Below, one piece after another: positions 26,936 through 35,379 of a DNA stretch of 64,000 bases. The number at the start of each line of letters is the position of its first letter. Positions within the stretch are counted from its first letter, which is position 1. Made by a program: the position numbers and the translations under genes. Origin of the DNA: Pseudomonas faucium (GTDB taxonomy: Bacteria > Pseudomonadota > Gammaproteobacteria > Pseudomonadales > Pseudomonadaceae); the NCBI RefSeq assembly GCF_021602585.1, contig NZ_BQIP01000003.1, positions 186,001 to 250,000 on the forward strand. Reading direction: 5' to 3'. The notes beneath the pieces were generated by a model. That model saw nothing but the letters and a program-made list of their open reading frames with translations, was not told where the DNA came from and searched no databases.

Positions 26936-27021
26936 CGGCGGCCCCTTCGCGGGGCAAGCCCGCTCCCACAGGTACGACATCGAACCTGTGGGAGCGGGCT
27001 TGCCCCGCGAAGGGGCCGCCG
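26936..27021. repeat. Perfect 38-base inverted repeat between fumarase and a GNAT gene
   Basis: Arms 26936-26973 and 26984-27021 are exactly complementary over 38 bases with a 10-base spacer (acgacatcga). The core cgctcccacagg/cctgtgggagcg is related to the REP family, but the inner unit is ggggcaagcccgc instead of gccggcaagccggc. It sits between convergent gene ends. Confidence 0.95.
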
Positions 27022-27034
27022 TCGTTTCAGCGCA

Positions 27035-27625
27035 TCAGATCGGCAACGCCTTGACCCAGAACGCCATGATCTTCTCCGAACTTTCCTGCTCCCCCAGGTC
27101 GCGCCAGGCGCTGTGGGTACGCAGTGACGGATCATGCAGGAAGCCACGGTTGCGCCAAAAGCCATGCAACGGCTTGTACTGCGCCGGCCGCAGCGGGTGC
27201 CCGCCGGGCCGCTCCACCGCACAGAACGCGCAGTAATCGAACTCGGCAAGCTTGTGGGCATAGGACTCGCGCTCGATGAAAAAGCGCACGCCCAGGCCCT
27301 GCCCCCGGTATGCCGGCAACAGCAGTGACTCACCGAAGTAATAGACGCAGGCGGGGTCGCGCCCCTGGGCCAGGAAGGGCTGCTGGAATTCAGGCGCCAC
27401 GTCCAGCAGCGGCACAGCCGTGCTGGCACCCACCACCTGGCCTTGGTCCAGCGCCAGCACCACCAGGCTGCGCCCGGAGCGCACGTAGCTTGCCAGGTAG
27501 TTGGCTTCGCACTCCGGGGTACTGTCGTAGAGGTAGGGAAACTCGCGAAACACGGTCAGGCGCAGGCGAGCGAGGTCATCGAGGTAAGGCGCGATAGCGG
27601 CGCCGTGCAACAGGCGTATTTCCAT
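27035..27625 (-). CDS. GNAT-family N-acetyltransferase
   Basis: Acetyltransferase-like protein of 196 residues. The acetyl-CoA-binding motif A is visible as LLLPAYRGQGLGVRFF (Q/RxxGxG/A) near residue 107; aromatic-rich segments follow (EFDYCAFCAVERP, GFWRNRGFLHDPS). No signal peptide. The substrate cannot be told from the sequence. It is convergent with fumarase across the 38-base palindrome and appears to be a single gene. The first ATG gives a compact domain without extra N-terminal sequence. Confidence 0.8.
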   Translation of the reverse strand: MEIRLLHGAAIAPYLDDLARLRLTVFREFPYLYDSTPECEANYLASYVRSGRSLVVLALDQGQVVGASTAVPLLDVAPEFQQPFLAQGRDPACVYYFGESLLLPAYRGQGLGVRFFIERESYAHKLAEFDYCAFCAVERPGGHPLRPAQYKPLHGFWRNRGFLHDPSLRTHSAWRDLGEQESSEKIMAFWVKALPI

Positions 27626-27781
27626 GCTGGGCGGTCGTTCTGTCGAGGTGGATGACGCGTTCGGCTAAGCCGGGCTTGAGGGCAAACCCTATCATCCGAG
27701 CCAACGCCCCGCCTTTTCCCAACACGACAGGTACTGTTCCATCACCGCTACCAAGCAGGCCTGCCCCGCGCAGAGGCGCGG

Positions 27782-28360
27782 TCAGGAAATACGCGTGCCC
27801 AGCACCTTCAGAAACGCCGCCAACCAGGCCGGATGCGCAGGCCACGCCGGCGCCGTCACCAGGTTGCCGTCCACGTGCGCCTGGTCCACGGCGATGTCGA
27901 TGAACTTGCCACCCGCCAGCCGCACCTCCGGCGCACAGGCCGGGTACGCACTGCACTCGCGCCCTTCCAGCACCCCGGCCGCCGCCAGCAGCTGCGCCCC
28001 GTGGCACACCGCGGCAATCGGCTTGCCGGCCTGGTCGAAGGCCTTGACCAGCGCCAGCACCTTCTCGTCCAGGCGCAGGTACTCCGGCGCACGCCCACCC
28101 GGAATCAGCAGCGCGTCGTAGCTCTCGGCACGCACCCGGACGAAGTCGTAGTTCAGGGCAAAGTTGTGCCCTGGCTTCTCGCTGTAGGTCTGCTCACCCT
28201 CGAAGTCGTGGATCGCCGTGCGCACGGTCTGGCCCGCGACCTTTTCCGGGCACACCGCATGCACCGTGTGGCCCACCATGGTCAATGCCTGGAACGGCAC
28301 CATCGCCTCGTAATCCTCGACGTAGTCGCCCACCAGCATGAGAATCTTCTTCGCCGTCAT
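27782..28360 (-). CDS. DJ-1/PfpI family protein
   Basis: Class I glutamine amidotransferase-like protein of 192 residues in the DJ-1/PfpI superfamily. The nucleophile elbow [10 protein letters not shown] (Cys near 113) is followed by the His expected for PfpI members. An N-terminal [16 protein letters not shown] strand carries the conserved Glu near residue 16 that pairs with the Cys. It may be a deglycase, a protease-like stress protein or a hydratase; the subfamily function is uncertain. ATG at 28360 has AAGG 9 bases upstream; a GTG three codons earlier is an alternative. Confidence 0.85.
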   Translation of the reverse strand: MTAKKILMLVGDYVEDYEAMVPFQALTMVGHTVHAVCPEKVAGQTVRTAIHDFEGEQTYSEKPGHNFALNYDFVRVRAESYDALLIPGGRAPEYLRLDEKVLALVKAFDQAGKPIAAVCHGAQLLAAAGVLEGRECSAYPACAPEVRLAGGKFIDIAVDQAHVDGNLVTAPAWPAHPAWLAAFLKVLGTRIS

Positions 28361-28410
28361 TGCAGTCACCCTTGGATTACTTTTGGACAGTCACTGCACG
28401 ATAGTCGCTG

Positions 28411-29568
28411 TCAGTCACGTCGGTCGAGCAAATTGACCACCAGCCGGTCCAGCCAGCCCCATATCCGCTGCTTGACCCGGCGCCAGAGCGGGCGGGCATT
28501 CCAGTGGTCGAGGTCGACCACCTCGCTCAAGGCGAAATCGCGCTCGAAGCTGGCCTGCACGGCGGCGGTCAGCGGCGGGTCGAGCGCCTCGATGTTGGCC
28601 TCCAGGTTGAAGCGCAGGTTCCAGTGGTCGAAGTTGCACGAGCCGATGCTGACCCAGTCGTCGATCAGCACCATCTTCAGGTGCAAGAAGCACGGCTGGT
28701 ATTCGTAGATGCGCACCCCGGCGCGCAGCAGGCGCGGGTAATAGCGGTGCCCGGCGTAACGCACCGAAGGGTGATCGGTACGCGGCCCGGTCAGCAGCAG
28801 GCGCACATCGACCCCCTTGCTGGCGGCGCGGCGCAGGGAGCGGCGCACGCTCCAGGTCGGCAGGAAGTACGGCGTGGCCAGCCACACCCGCTGCTTGCCA
28901 CTGTTCAGCCCGCGCACCAGCGAATGCAGGATGTCCTGGTGCTGACGGGCGTCGGCATAGGCCACCCGGCCCATGCCCTGGCCCTGCGCCGGCACCTTGG
29001 GCAGGCGCGGCAGGCCGAAGCCCTCGGCCGGGCGCCAGGCGGTGCGGCGGTTGTTGGCGTGCCACTGGCGGTCGAACAGCAACTGCCAGTCGCTGACCAC
29101 CGCCCCCTGCATCTGCACCATCACTTCATGCCACTCGCTGGCCGCCTCGCCGGGCGTCCAGAACTCGTCGGTGACCCCGGTGCCGCCCACCACCGCCCAG
29201 CGCTCGTCGACCAGCAGCAGTTTGCGATGGTCGCGGTAGAGGTTGCGAAAGCCACGCTTCCAGCGCAGGCGGTTGTACCAGCGCAGCAGCACCCCGGCCT
29301 CCAGCAGGCGCTGGCGCAGCGCCGTGGTAAAGGCCAGCGAGCCATAGTCGTCGAACAGGCAGCGCACCCGCACGCCGCGCCGCGCCGCCTGCTCCAGCAC
29401 CTCGACCACCGCCTCGGCGCAGGCCCCGGCCTCGACCAGGTACAACTCCAGGTCGACCTGGTACTGGGCCTGCGCAATCGCCTGGAGCATGCGCGGAAAG
29501 AACTCGGGGCCGTCGATCAGCAGTTCGAACTGGTTGCCATCGCGCCAGGGGAAGACCGGCCCCGGCAT
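28411..29568 (-). CDS. Phospholipase D-type cardiolipin synthase (ClsB-like)
   Basis: Membrane-associated phosphatidyltransferase of 385 residues with two HKD motifs: YRDHRKLLLVDE near residue 112 and FLHLKMVLIDDWVSIGSCN near residue 298. It lacks the two N-terminal transmembrane helices of ClsA, so it resembles ClsB. It would make cardiolipin from two phosphatidylglycerols or use phosphatidylethanolamine. It ends in a basic amphipathic tail (RRVKQRIWGWLDRL) likely to bind the membrane. It follows the YceI gene by one base and begins the downstream end of an envelope gene group. Confidence 0.85.
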   Translation of the reverse strand: MPGPVFPWRDGNQFELLIDGPEFFPRMLQAIAQAQYQVDLELYLVEAGACAEAVVEVLEQAARRGVRVRCLFDDYGSLAFTTALRQRLLEAGVLLRWYNRLRWKRGFRNLYRDHRKLLLVDERWAVVGGTGVTDEFWTPGEAASEWHEVMVQMQGAVVSDWQLLFDRQWHANNRRTAWRPAEGFGLPRLPKVPAQGQGMGRVAYADARQHQDILHSLVRGLNSGKQRVWLATPYFLPTWSVRRSLRRAASKGVDVRLLLTGPRTDHPSVRYAGHRYYPRLLRAGVRIYEYQPCFLHLKMVLIDDWVSIGSCNFDHWNLRFNLEANIEALDPPLTAAVQASFERDFALSEVVDLDHWNARPLWRRVKQRIWGWLDRLVVNLLDRRD

Positions 29569-29569
29569 G

Positions 29570-30151
29570 TCAGCGGGCGTTGAAGATCAGCACCGCATTG
29601 ACCGGTACCGTGGGGTTGATGGACTTGAGCTTGGCGAACTTGCGCAGGGTTTCCAGCCCTGGCAGCAAAGCGAAGTCGTTGGCATTGAGAATCAGCGGCT
29701 CCAGGGTCACCACCTGAAAGCGCCGCTCATCGAGGCGGGTCGCCAGCAGCAGTGCGTTGTAGCTGTGCGACTGGCCATGCAGGCTGACGGTGAGCGGCAG
29801 GCGCAACTCGATCTGCGCACCGTTGGCCAGGTCGTTGATCGGGCGCAGGTCGATCTGCGCCTTGATCGTGGCTTCGGCGAAACGCTCGACCTCGAACAGG
29901 TCATCACGCATGCGCTCGTCGCGCAGCGGGATGCCGCTGCTGACCGAGTCCATCTCGATGCGCAGCGCCGCCGCGCCCTTGCGGTCCACCGAGCCATGCA
30001 ACACCAGGAAGCGATGCACCTCGGCGGTGTCGCCGTTCTTGCCGCTGATGAACGACAGGCGTGACGATTCACTATCGAGGTGCCAGTTGGCGTGGGCGGG
30101 CAGACACAGGGCCAGCAGCAGGGCCGGCAGAAGACGGGGCAGCTTGAACAT
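29570..30151 (-). CDS. Secreted YceI-family protein
   Basis: Periplasmic protein of 193 residues with a clear Sec signal (MFKLPRLLPALLLALCLPAHA, cleavage after AHA). The mature domain is the YceI lipocalin-like beta barrel, with NWHLDSESSRLSFISGKNGD and SLHGQSHSYNALLLATRLDE. Family members bind isoprenoid or amide lipids in the periplasm. Here it lies between the small cysteine protein and a cardiolipin synthase, which suggests a lipid-related envelope role; this is inference. Confidence 0.85.
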   Translation of the reverse strand: MFKLPRLLPALLLALCLPAHANWHLDSESSRLSFISGKNGDTAEVHRFLVLHGSVDRKGAAALRIEMDSVSSGIPLRDERMRDDLFEVERFAEATIKAQIDLRPINDLANGAQIELRLPLTVSLHGQSHSYNALLLATRLDERRFQVVTLEPLILNANDFALLPGLETLRKFAKLKSINPTVPVNAVLIFNAR

Positions 30152-30195
30152 GACAGATCTCGTGAAACTTGACCGCCAACCTTAACCGCCCACCG

Positions 30196-30492
30196 TCATG
30201 GCAGCAAGCGGCAACCCTGCTGCGCGCCCTGCCAGGCCGCGCGGCTGCGCTGGCCCAGCCCGGCGGCGCTGACCCTGCGCTGCTGGCTGTCTTCTTCCAG
30301 CTCGCTCAAGGGTAGCCACTGTTTCACGTAGGCGCGGCAATACGCCTGCTCGAAGCCCATGACGAAGCGGCACGAGCAGTACTCCTTGGCCGAATACGCC
30401 GAAAGGATGCCGGGGAAATCCGCCAGCGCCTGGCGCTCCAGCCAGGCCCAGCCAAGCAGTGCGACAAGCGCCAGTAACGCCAGACGCTTCAT
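30196..30492 (-). CDS. Small membrane-anchored cysteine-containing protein
   Basis: A 98-residue protein with an N-terminal hydrophobic segment (KRLALLALVALLGWAW) that is a signal anchor or uncleaved signal. The outside region has four cysteines (YCSCRF, AYCRAY and a C-terminal GCRLLP), likely disulfide-bonded in the periplasm. Its start overlaps the serine hydrolase stop (ATGA), so the two are co-translated. I do not recognise the family. Conserved pairing with a penicillin-binding-like serine hydrolase suggests a partner or inhibitor, but nothing in the sequence proves it. Confidence 0.7.
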   Translation of the reverse strand: MKRLALLALVALLGWAWLERQALADFPGILSAYSAKEYCSCRFVMGFEQAYCRAYVKQWLPLSELEEDSQQRRVSAAGLGQRSRAAWQGAQQGCRLLP

Positions 30493-31574
30493 GCGCCCTC
30501 CCCGGCCAGCGCCGCCAGCACCCGTTTGAGCAACTCGTTGTGGCTGTAGCTGCCATCGCGGTCATCGCCGTAGCGCACGATCACCAGCTGCTGCGCGGGC
30601 AGTATGTAGAGCGCCTGGCCCCAGTGGCCGAGCGCCGCGTAGGTATCTGCCGGGGCGTCGGGCCATGGCCGTGCAGCGCCTTGTGCGAGCGGCTGGTTGA
30701 GCCACCAATGGCCGCCAGGGTTGGCTTCGCCGGGGATGGCCTGGGCCTGGGTGAACACGGCGCGGTTGAACGCCACCCAGCTTGCCGGCAACAGCTGGCG
30801 CGCCTGCCAACGCCCTTCGCGCTGCATCAACAGGCCGATGCGCGCCAGGTCGCGGGCACTGAGGTAGAGGTAGGACGAACCGACCAGCGTGCCCGCGCCA
30901 TCGCGCTCCCAGACCGCGCTGTCGATGCCCAGCGGGGTGAACAGCGCCTGCCAGGGATAGTCGGCGTAGGCCCCGGCATCGAGCATGCCGCGCAAGGCGG
31001 CGGCCAGCAGGTTGCTGTCGCCGCTCGAATAGAGAAAGCGCTGGCCAGGTGGCTCGACGGCGGGGTGCGCAGCGGTATAGGCCGCCATGTCGCGGCGCCC
31101 TCGGGTATAGAGCATGGCCACCACCGAAGACTTCAACGGCGCATATTCATAGTCTTCCTGCCATTGCAGGCCGCTGGCCCAGTGCAGCAGGTCGGCCATG
31201 CGCACCTCGGGGTGCGCCTGCATCGGCGGGTAGTAGCGTGCCACCGGGTCCTGCAACTGGAAGCGCCCCTGGCCCTGGGCGACGCCCAGCACGGTGGCGA
31301 GCACGCTCTTGCTGACCGACCAGGTCAGGTGGGCGGTTTTGCCAGTGGTGGGTGCGCTGTAGCGCTCATGGAGAATGCGCCCATCGCGGATGATCAACAG
31401 CGCGTCGCTGCGGATGCCGCTGCGTTCATCGGCATTGCGCGCCGGGAAGGCGTAGGCATCCACCGCTTGCCAATCGATGACCGCATTGTCGAAGGGCCAG
31501 TCCGGGGCGGGCCAGTCTTCGGCCCAGGCGGGGACGATGGCCAGGGCGAAGAGCGCGAGCAGGGTCTTGAGCAT
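30489..31574 (-). CDS. Periplasmic serine hydrolase (beta-lactamase/penicillin-binding protein family)
   Basis: Exported protein of 361 residues with a signal peptide (MLKTLLALFALAIVPAWA). The serine beta-lactamase-fold motif SxxK is SVSK near residue 90, followed by a YSSGDSNLLAAALRG segment at the position of YxN, and a late HWGQALYILPAQQLV strand. It resembles class C-like esterases and the 6-aminohexanoate-dimer hydrolase group more than true AmpC. Resistance activity is not indicated by the sequence. It is upstream of the small cysteine protein in a short operon. Confidence 0.82.
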   Translation of the reverse strand: MLKTLLALFALAIVPAWAEDWPAPDWPFDNAVIDWQAVDAYAFPARNADERSGIRSDALLIIRDGRILHERYSAPTTGKTAHLTWSVSKSVLATVLGVAQGQGRFQLQDPVARYYPPMQAHPEVRMADLLHWASGLQWQEDYEYAPLKSSVVAMLYTRGRRDMAAYTAAHPAVEPPGQRFLYSSGDSNLLAAALRGMLDAGAYADYPWQALFTPLGIDSAVWERDGAGTLVGSSYLYLSARDLARIGLLMQREGRWQARQLLPASWVAFNRAVFTQAQAIPGEANPGGHWWLNQPLAQGAARPWPDAPADTYAALGHWGQALYILPAQQLVIVRYGDDRDGSYSHNELLKRVLAALAGEGA

Positions 31575-31639
31575 GGGCTTGCCTGCAATGGGCTGCGCGG
31601 CAGCCCCATTATCAGAGGATCACCCAGCCTCTCAGCCTT

Positions 31640-32527
31640 TCATGACAGTCCTGCAGCCGCCCAGGCCTTGGCCAGGCGTTTTTCCCGCGCCGCAGCGGCC
31701 AATGCCAGCACGCCCTGGTCGCGCTGCCACAGCTGCGACCACTGCTCCGGGCCTGCCGCCAACGCCTGGTCGATGGCCCAGCGCAGCGCCTGGAACTGCT
31801 CGAACAAACCGCCCAGCAGCAGATGGCAACCCACGCTGTCGGCGCACTGCCGGCTCCCTTCGGCGCAGCCCGCCAACAGCCCCAGCAAACGCAGGCGCAG
31901 GTCCTGCGGCCAGCCGCACTCCTGGCCAACCCCATACAGCCAGGCCGTCAGGGCCGCCAGCACGTACAGATCTTCCAGCGAGCGGAAGGGTTTGACGTAG
32001 GCATCCCAGCCATCGCCCGCCAGCAACTCGCAGCCGGCTTGCTGCAAGCGCAGCCGCCCGTGGCCCACTTCAGGCATCAGCGGCAGGGTCGGCAGCGCCT
32101 CCAGTGTCACCCCAGGCTCGCCAGGGTAGACCACCGCCAGGTTCAACCGCGGCCCCTGCCCAGGCCCTTCGCTGCGCGCCGCCACCAGCAGCCATTCGGC
32201 ATCCAGCCCGGCGGTGACGAAGTCCTTGTTGCCAGTCAGGCGCAGCCCCTCCAGGCGGGTGTTCATGTCGGCCGGGCGCACGCTGCGCCGCTCGGTGGCG
32301 CACAGCGCGCCGAGGCTGGCCGGGGCGCTGGGCCAGAGCACACGCAAGGCCGCCTGGTAGCCGATGAGAAAGGCCAGGCCAGGGGTGGCCATGGCGCGGC
32401 CACCGAGCACCGCCAGCTCGAACGGCGAAACCGGCCCCAGGTGCGCGAGCTGCGCGCCGTAAGTCTCGCCCAGGGTGCCGGCCAGCGGCTGGCGCAAAGG
32501 GTCGTTGAGTCGTTGCAACCAAGCCAT
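31640..32527 (-). CDS. Acyl-CoA dehydrogenase-like protein, short and possibly non-catalytic
   Basis: A 295-residue protein with recognisable acyl-CoA dehydrogenase middle-domain features ([27 protein letters not shown], then [21 protein letters not shown]). Both the N-terminal helical domain (about 75 instead of 120 residues) and the C-terminal FAD-contacting helical bundle are reduced, and I cannot locate the usual catalytic Glu. It may be a degenerate family member retained for a structural role. It is divergent from olsB and shares its upstream region. Confidence 0.65.
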   Translation of the reverse strand: MAWLQRLNDPLRQPLAGTLGETYGAQLAHLGPVSPFELAVLGGRAMATPGLAFLIGYQAALRVLWPSAPASLGALCATERRSVRPADMNTRLEGLRLTGNKDFVTAGLDAEWLLVAARSEGPGQGPRLNLAVVYPGEPGVTLEALPTLPLMPEVGHGRLRLQQAGCELLAGDGWDAYVKPFRSLEDLYVLAALTAWLYGVGQECGWPQDLRLRLLGLLAGCAEGSRQCADSVGCHLLLGGLFEQFQALRWAIDQALAAGPEQWSQLWQRDQGVLALAAAAREKRLAKAWAAAGLS

Positions 32528-32671
32528 CGCATGCTCCTTGTGGGCCTTCAGGGGCTGTCACGCAAGCATCACCAAAGGTTCACAGCCGTGACACCGCGCC
32601 TACCTAGGCTGACTTTGCACAACAAAGCCGACCGGCCGCAACCCTTCATGGCTGGCTTATGGAGACTCGCA

Positions 32672-33427
32672 ATGACTCGGATCGCTCGCCCTGGCGACAA
32701 CAGCACTGAACGCCGTCTGCAAGCCGAACGCCTGGTTGGAGCAGCCGCCCTGCAGGAAGCACAGGCGCTGCGCTACAAGGTGTTCAGCGCGGAATTCAAG
32801 GCCAAGCTCAAAGGCGCCGAACAGGGCCTGGACATGGACGACTACGACGTACATTGCCGCCACATCGGCGTGCGCGACCTGAGCACCGGCGAGCTGGTGG
32901 CCACCACCCGCCTGCTCGACCACCAGGCCGCCAGCAGCCTGGGGCGCTTCTACAGCGAAGAAGAATTCAGCCTGCACGGCCTGGTGCACCTGCAAGGCCC
33001 GATCCTGGAACTGGGGCGCACCTGCGTCGCCGCCGACTACCGCAACGGCGGCACCATCGCCGTGCTCTGGGGCGAGCTGGCCGAGGTCCTCAACGAAGGC
33101 CGCTACAGCTACCTGATGGGCTGCGCCAGCATCCCGATGCAGGACGGCGGCGTGCAGGCCCACGCCATCATGCAACGCCTGCGTGACCGCTACCTGTGCA
33201 CCGAACACCTGCGCGCCGAACCGAAAAACCCGCTGCCCAGCCTGGCACTGCCCAGCAACGTCATCGCCGAAATGCCGCCGCTGCTCAAGGCCTACATGCG
33301 TCTGGGCGCGAAGATCTGCGGCGAGCCGTGCTGGGACGAGGATTTCCAGGTGGCCGATGTGTTCATCCTGCTCAAGCGCGACGACCTCTGCCCACGCTAC
33401 GCCCGCCACTTCAAGGCGGCCGTCTGA
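32672..33427 (+). CDS. olsB: L-ornithine N-alpha-acyltransferase OlsB
   Basis: GNAT-like acyltransferase of 251 residues that moves a 3-hydroxyacyl group from ACP to ornithine, giving lyso-ornithine lipid. Typical segments are [20 protein letters not shown] near residue 33, [18 protein letters not shown] near 113 and [12 protein letters not shown]. Ornithine lipids replace phospholipids under phosphate limitation in pseudomonads. A GGAGACTCGC site precedes the ATG. Its stop and the olsA start overlap by one base (TGATG). No Pho box is evident upstream. Confidence 0.92.
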   Translation: MTRIARPGDNSTERRLQAERLVGAAALQEAQALRYKVFSAEFKAKLKGAEQGLDMDDYDVHCRHIGVRDLSTGELVATTRLLDHQAASSLGRFYSEEEFSLHGLVHLQGPILELGRTCVAADYRNGGTIAVLWGELAEVLNEGRYSYLMGCASIPMQDGGVQAHAIMQRLRDRYLCTEHLRAEPKNPLPSLALPSNVIAEMPPLLKAYMRLGAKICGEPCWDEDFQVADVFILLKRDDLCPRYARHFKAAV

Positions 33428-34215
33428 TGCCCAGGCTGCGGGTGCTCGCCCGCCTGTCGCGGCTGCTGCTGGTGCTGCTGCTGGGCATGCTCATGGCCAG
33501 CGTCATTGCCCTGGGCGAACGCCTGGGCTTCAAGGCGTCCCTTGAGCGCCGCCAACGCTGGGCCTGCCTGTTCATGAAACGCCTGGTGACCGCCCTGCCC
33601 TTCGATGTGCGGGTGGTGGGCGAGCTGCCGAAGCGGCCGATGCTGTGGGTCAGCAACCATGTGTCGTGGGCCGACATTCCCCTGCTTGGCATGCTGCTGC
33701 CGTTGTCGTTCCTGTCCAAGGCCGAAGTGCGCCAGTGGCCGCTGGCCGGCTGGCTGGCGGAAAAGGCCGGCACGCTGTTCATACGCCGCGGCGGTGGCGA
33801 CGGCCAGCGCCTGCGCGAGCAGATCGGGGCACAGCTGGGCCAGGCGCGGCCGCTGCTGATCTTCCCTGAAGGCACCACCACCGACGGGCGCCAGTTGCGT
33901 ACCTTCCACGGCCGCTTGCTGGCCGGTGCCATCGACCGGGGTGTGGCCGTGCAGCCGGTGGCCATCCAGTACCTGCGCAACGGTGAGGCGGACCCGATCG
34001 CGCCGTTCATTGGCGACGATGACCTGGTTTCGCACCTGATGCGGCTGTTTGCGGCGCCTCGGGGTGAGGTGTGCATTGAGTTGCTGGCGCCGATCAGCAG
34101 TATTGGCAAAGAGCGGGCGGCGTTGGCGTTTCAGGCGCAGCAGGCCATTCACATGGCGTTGTTCGGGGTCGAGGATGTCGAAGTGGCGCCCCGCCGGCAG
34201 GCGCGGGCTGCTTGA
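33427..34215 (+). CDS. olsA: Lyso-ornithine lipid O-acyltransferase OlsA
   Basis: PlsC-like 1-acyltransferase of 262 residues that adds the second acyl chain to lyso-ornithine lipid at the inner membrane. An N-terminal transmembrane segment (RLLLVLLLGMLMASVIAL) is followed by the HX4D catalytic motif SNHVSWADIP near residue 77. The acceptor-binding FPEGTTTDG motif is near residue 147. Coupled to olsB. The C-terminus, EDVEVAPRRQARAA, is short and basic. A REP pair follows. Confidence 0.92.
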   Translation: MPRLRVLARLSRLLLVLLLGMLMASVIALGERLGFKASLERRQRWACLFMKRLVTALPFDVRVVGELPKRPMLWVSNHVSWADIPLLGMLLPLSFLSKAEVRQWPLAGWLAEKAGTLFIRRGGGDGQRLREQIGAQLGQARPLLIFPEGTTTDGRQLRTFHGRLLAGAIDRGVAVQPVAIQYLRNGEADPIAPFIGDDDLVSHLMRLFAAPRGEVCIELLAPISSIGKERAALAFQAQQAIHMALFGVEDVEVAPRRQARAA

Positions 34216-34231
34216 TGGCGCTTGGCTGCAC

Positions 34232-34318
34232 TGGCCTCATCGCCGGCAAGCCGGCTCCCACAGGGACCTTCACAGGTTTCGCTATGATGTGGGAGCCGGC
34301 TTGCCGGCGATGAGGCCA
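34232..34318. repeat. REP pair between olsA and acpH
   Basis: Inverted REP units (tggcctcatcgccggcaagc on the left, its complement ending gatgaggcca on the right) separated by an unpaired spacer containing ttcacaggtttcgct. Lies between convergent genes. Confidence 0.92.
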
Positions 34319-34323
34319 AAGGA

Positions 34324-34908
34324 TCAGCGCTCGGATACCCGCCCCGCCGCCGCAAATACCTGCAACTGCGGATAGAACTCGCGAAAATCCGCCAGCAGCG
34401 GCTCGTACAACCGCTCCAGCTCCCCCATCACTCCGCTCATCCCCTCCGGCCGCGACAAGCGCCGGGCAATCCCGTTGAACACCTGCTCCAGGGTGTCGAA
34501 ATCGCCATACGCCCCCAGCCAGTCATCCGCCGCCATGAACGGCGCAATCCGCGCCAACCGCCCCGGCAACTCAGGCTCTGCCAGCAGCACCCGGTAGAAG
34601 TCACCGGTGAACTGCGCCAGTGGCTGTTCGGCGTAATCACCCCAATGCCGCGCCAGGCAATGGTCGAAGAACACATCCAGAACGATCCCGGCAAAGCGTC
34701 GCCGCTCCCTGGGAAAGCGCGCGAGCGCGGCCAGTACCAGGGGGTGCCGGTCGGTGTAGCTGTCGATGTGCCGGTGCAGCCGAATCGCCGCTTCAAGCTC
34801 AGGCGCAAAGCGCCCTTCCAGGGAGCCTTTGACGAAATCGCCATACAGGCTGCCAAGCAGTTGTTGCGGCGCGGGGCCGCCCAGGTGCAGGTGTGCGAGG
34901 TAGTTCAT
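34324..34908 (-). CDS. acpH: Acyl carrier protein phosphodiesterase AcpH
   Basis: Metal-dependent HD-like hydrolase of 194 residues removing the 4'-phosphopantetheine arm from holo-ACP. The conserved start MNYLAHLHLGGPAPQQLLGSLYGD and RLHRHIDSYTDRHPLV, plus GIVLDVFFDHCLARHW, supply the metal-binding His and Asp residues. Size matches the family. It is convergent with olsA and divergent from the ArsR-type gene; it shares only lipid-metabolism theme with olsBA. Confidence 0.92.
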   Translation of the reverse strand: MNYLAHLHLGGPAPQQLLGSLYGDFVKGSLEGRFAPELEAAIRLHRHIDSYTDRHPLVLAALARFPRERRRFAGIVLDVFFDHCLARHWGDYAEQPLAQFTGDFYRVLLAEPELPGRLARIAPFMAADDWLGAYGDFDTLEQVFNGIARRLSRPEGMSGVMGELERLYEPLLADFREFYPQLQVFAAAGRVSER

Positions 34909-34935
34909 GCCCGCAGTCTAGCACCGGCAGCGCCA

Positions 34936-35035
34936 ATATCGTTATAACGCGATATAGCGATTCGCGCTCAGCTCAGAGCCTATCGGTATTTCAATATCGC
35001 GAAATACCGATTTATATTTCGACCCATCGCGATAT
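34936..35035. promoter_or_regulatory. A/T-rich operator region with repeated CGCGATAT elements before pyeR-xenB
   Basis: CGCGATAT occurs three times: 34948-34955, inverted at 34994-35001 and 35028-35035. The middle copy overlaps the centre of a perfect 11-base inverted repeat, ATCGGTATTTC (34982-34992) / GAAATACCGAT (35001-35011). A further ATATCG/CGATAT pair flanks 34936-34955. The composition is markedly A/T-rich for this genome. The likely ligand is the adjacent ArsR-type repressor. Confidence 0.7.
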
Positions 35036-35059
35036 ACCGGTACAACACGAGTGACAACC

Positions 35060-35362
35060 ATGCCCCTCGATCTCGACGAAATCATCAAAGCCCTGGCCCA
35101 CCCGGTGCGGCGCGAAATCCTGCACTGGCTGAAAGACCCGGCCACGCAGTTTCCCGACCAGCACCACAGCACCGAACAGGGCGTGTGTGCCGGGCAGATC
35201 GATCAGCGCTGCGGCTTGTCGCAGTCGACCGTTTCCGCCCACCTGGCGACCTTGCAACGGGCTGGCCTGATCAGCAGCCAGAAGGTCGGCCAATGGCACT
35301 TCTTCAAACGTAACGAAACCACTATCCAGGCATTTCTCGAACAACTGCGCCAAGCACTCTGA
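35060..35362 (+). CDS. pyeR: ArsR-family repressor (PyeR-like)
   Basis: Winged-helix regulator of 100 residues. The helix-turn-helix is CGLSQSTVSAHLATLQRAGL near residue 51, with a beta-wing QKVGQWHFFKRNE. An insert with QHHSTEQGVCAGQIDQ precedes it. No ELCVCDL metal motif is present, so metal sensing is unlikely; a single Cys precedes the recognition helix. In P. aeruginosa the repressor upstream of xenB is PyeR, in a pyeR-pyeM-xenB operon. Here the MFS gene pyeM is absent and xenB follows after 17 bases. Start is ATG; a GTG three codons earlier is possible. Confidence 0.85.
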   Translation: MPLDLDEIIKALAHPVRREILHWLKDPATQFPDQHHSTEQGVCAGQIDQRCGLSQSTVSAHLATLQRAGLISSQKVGQWHFFKRNETTIQAFLEQLRQAL

Positions 35363-35379
35363 CAAGGCAGGTAACTTTC

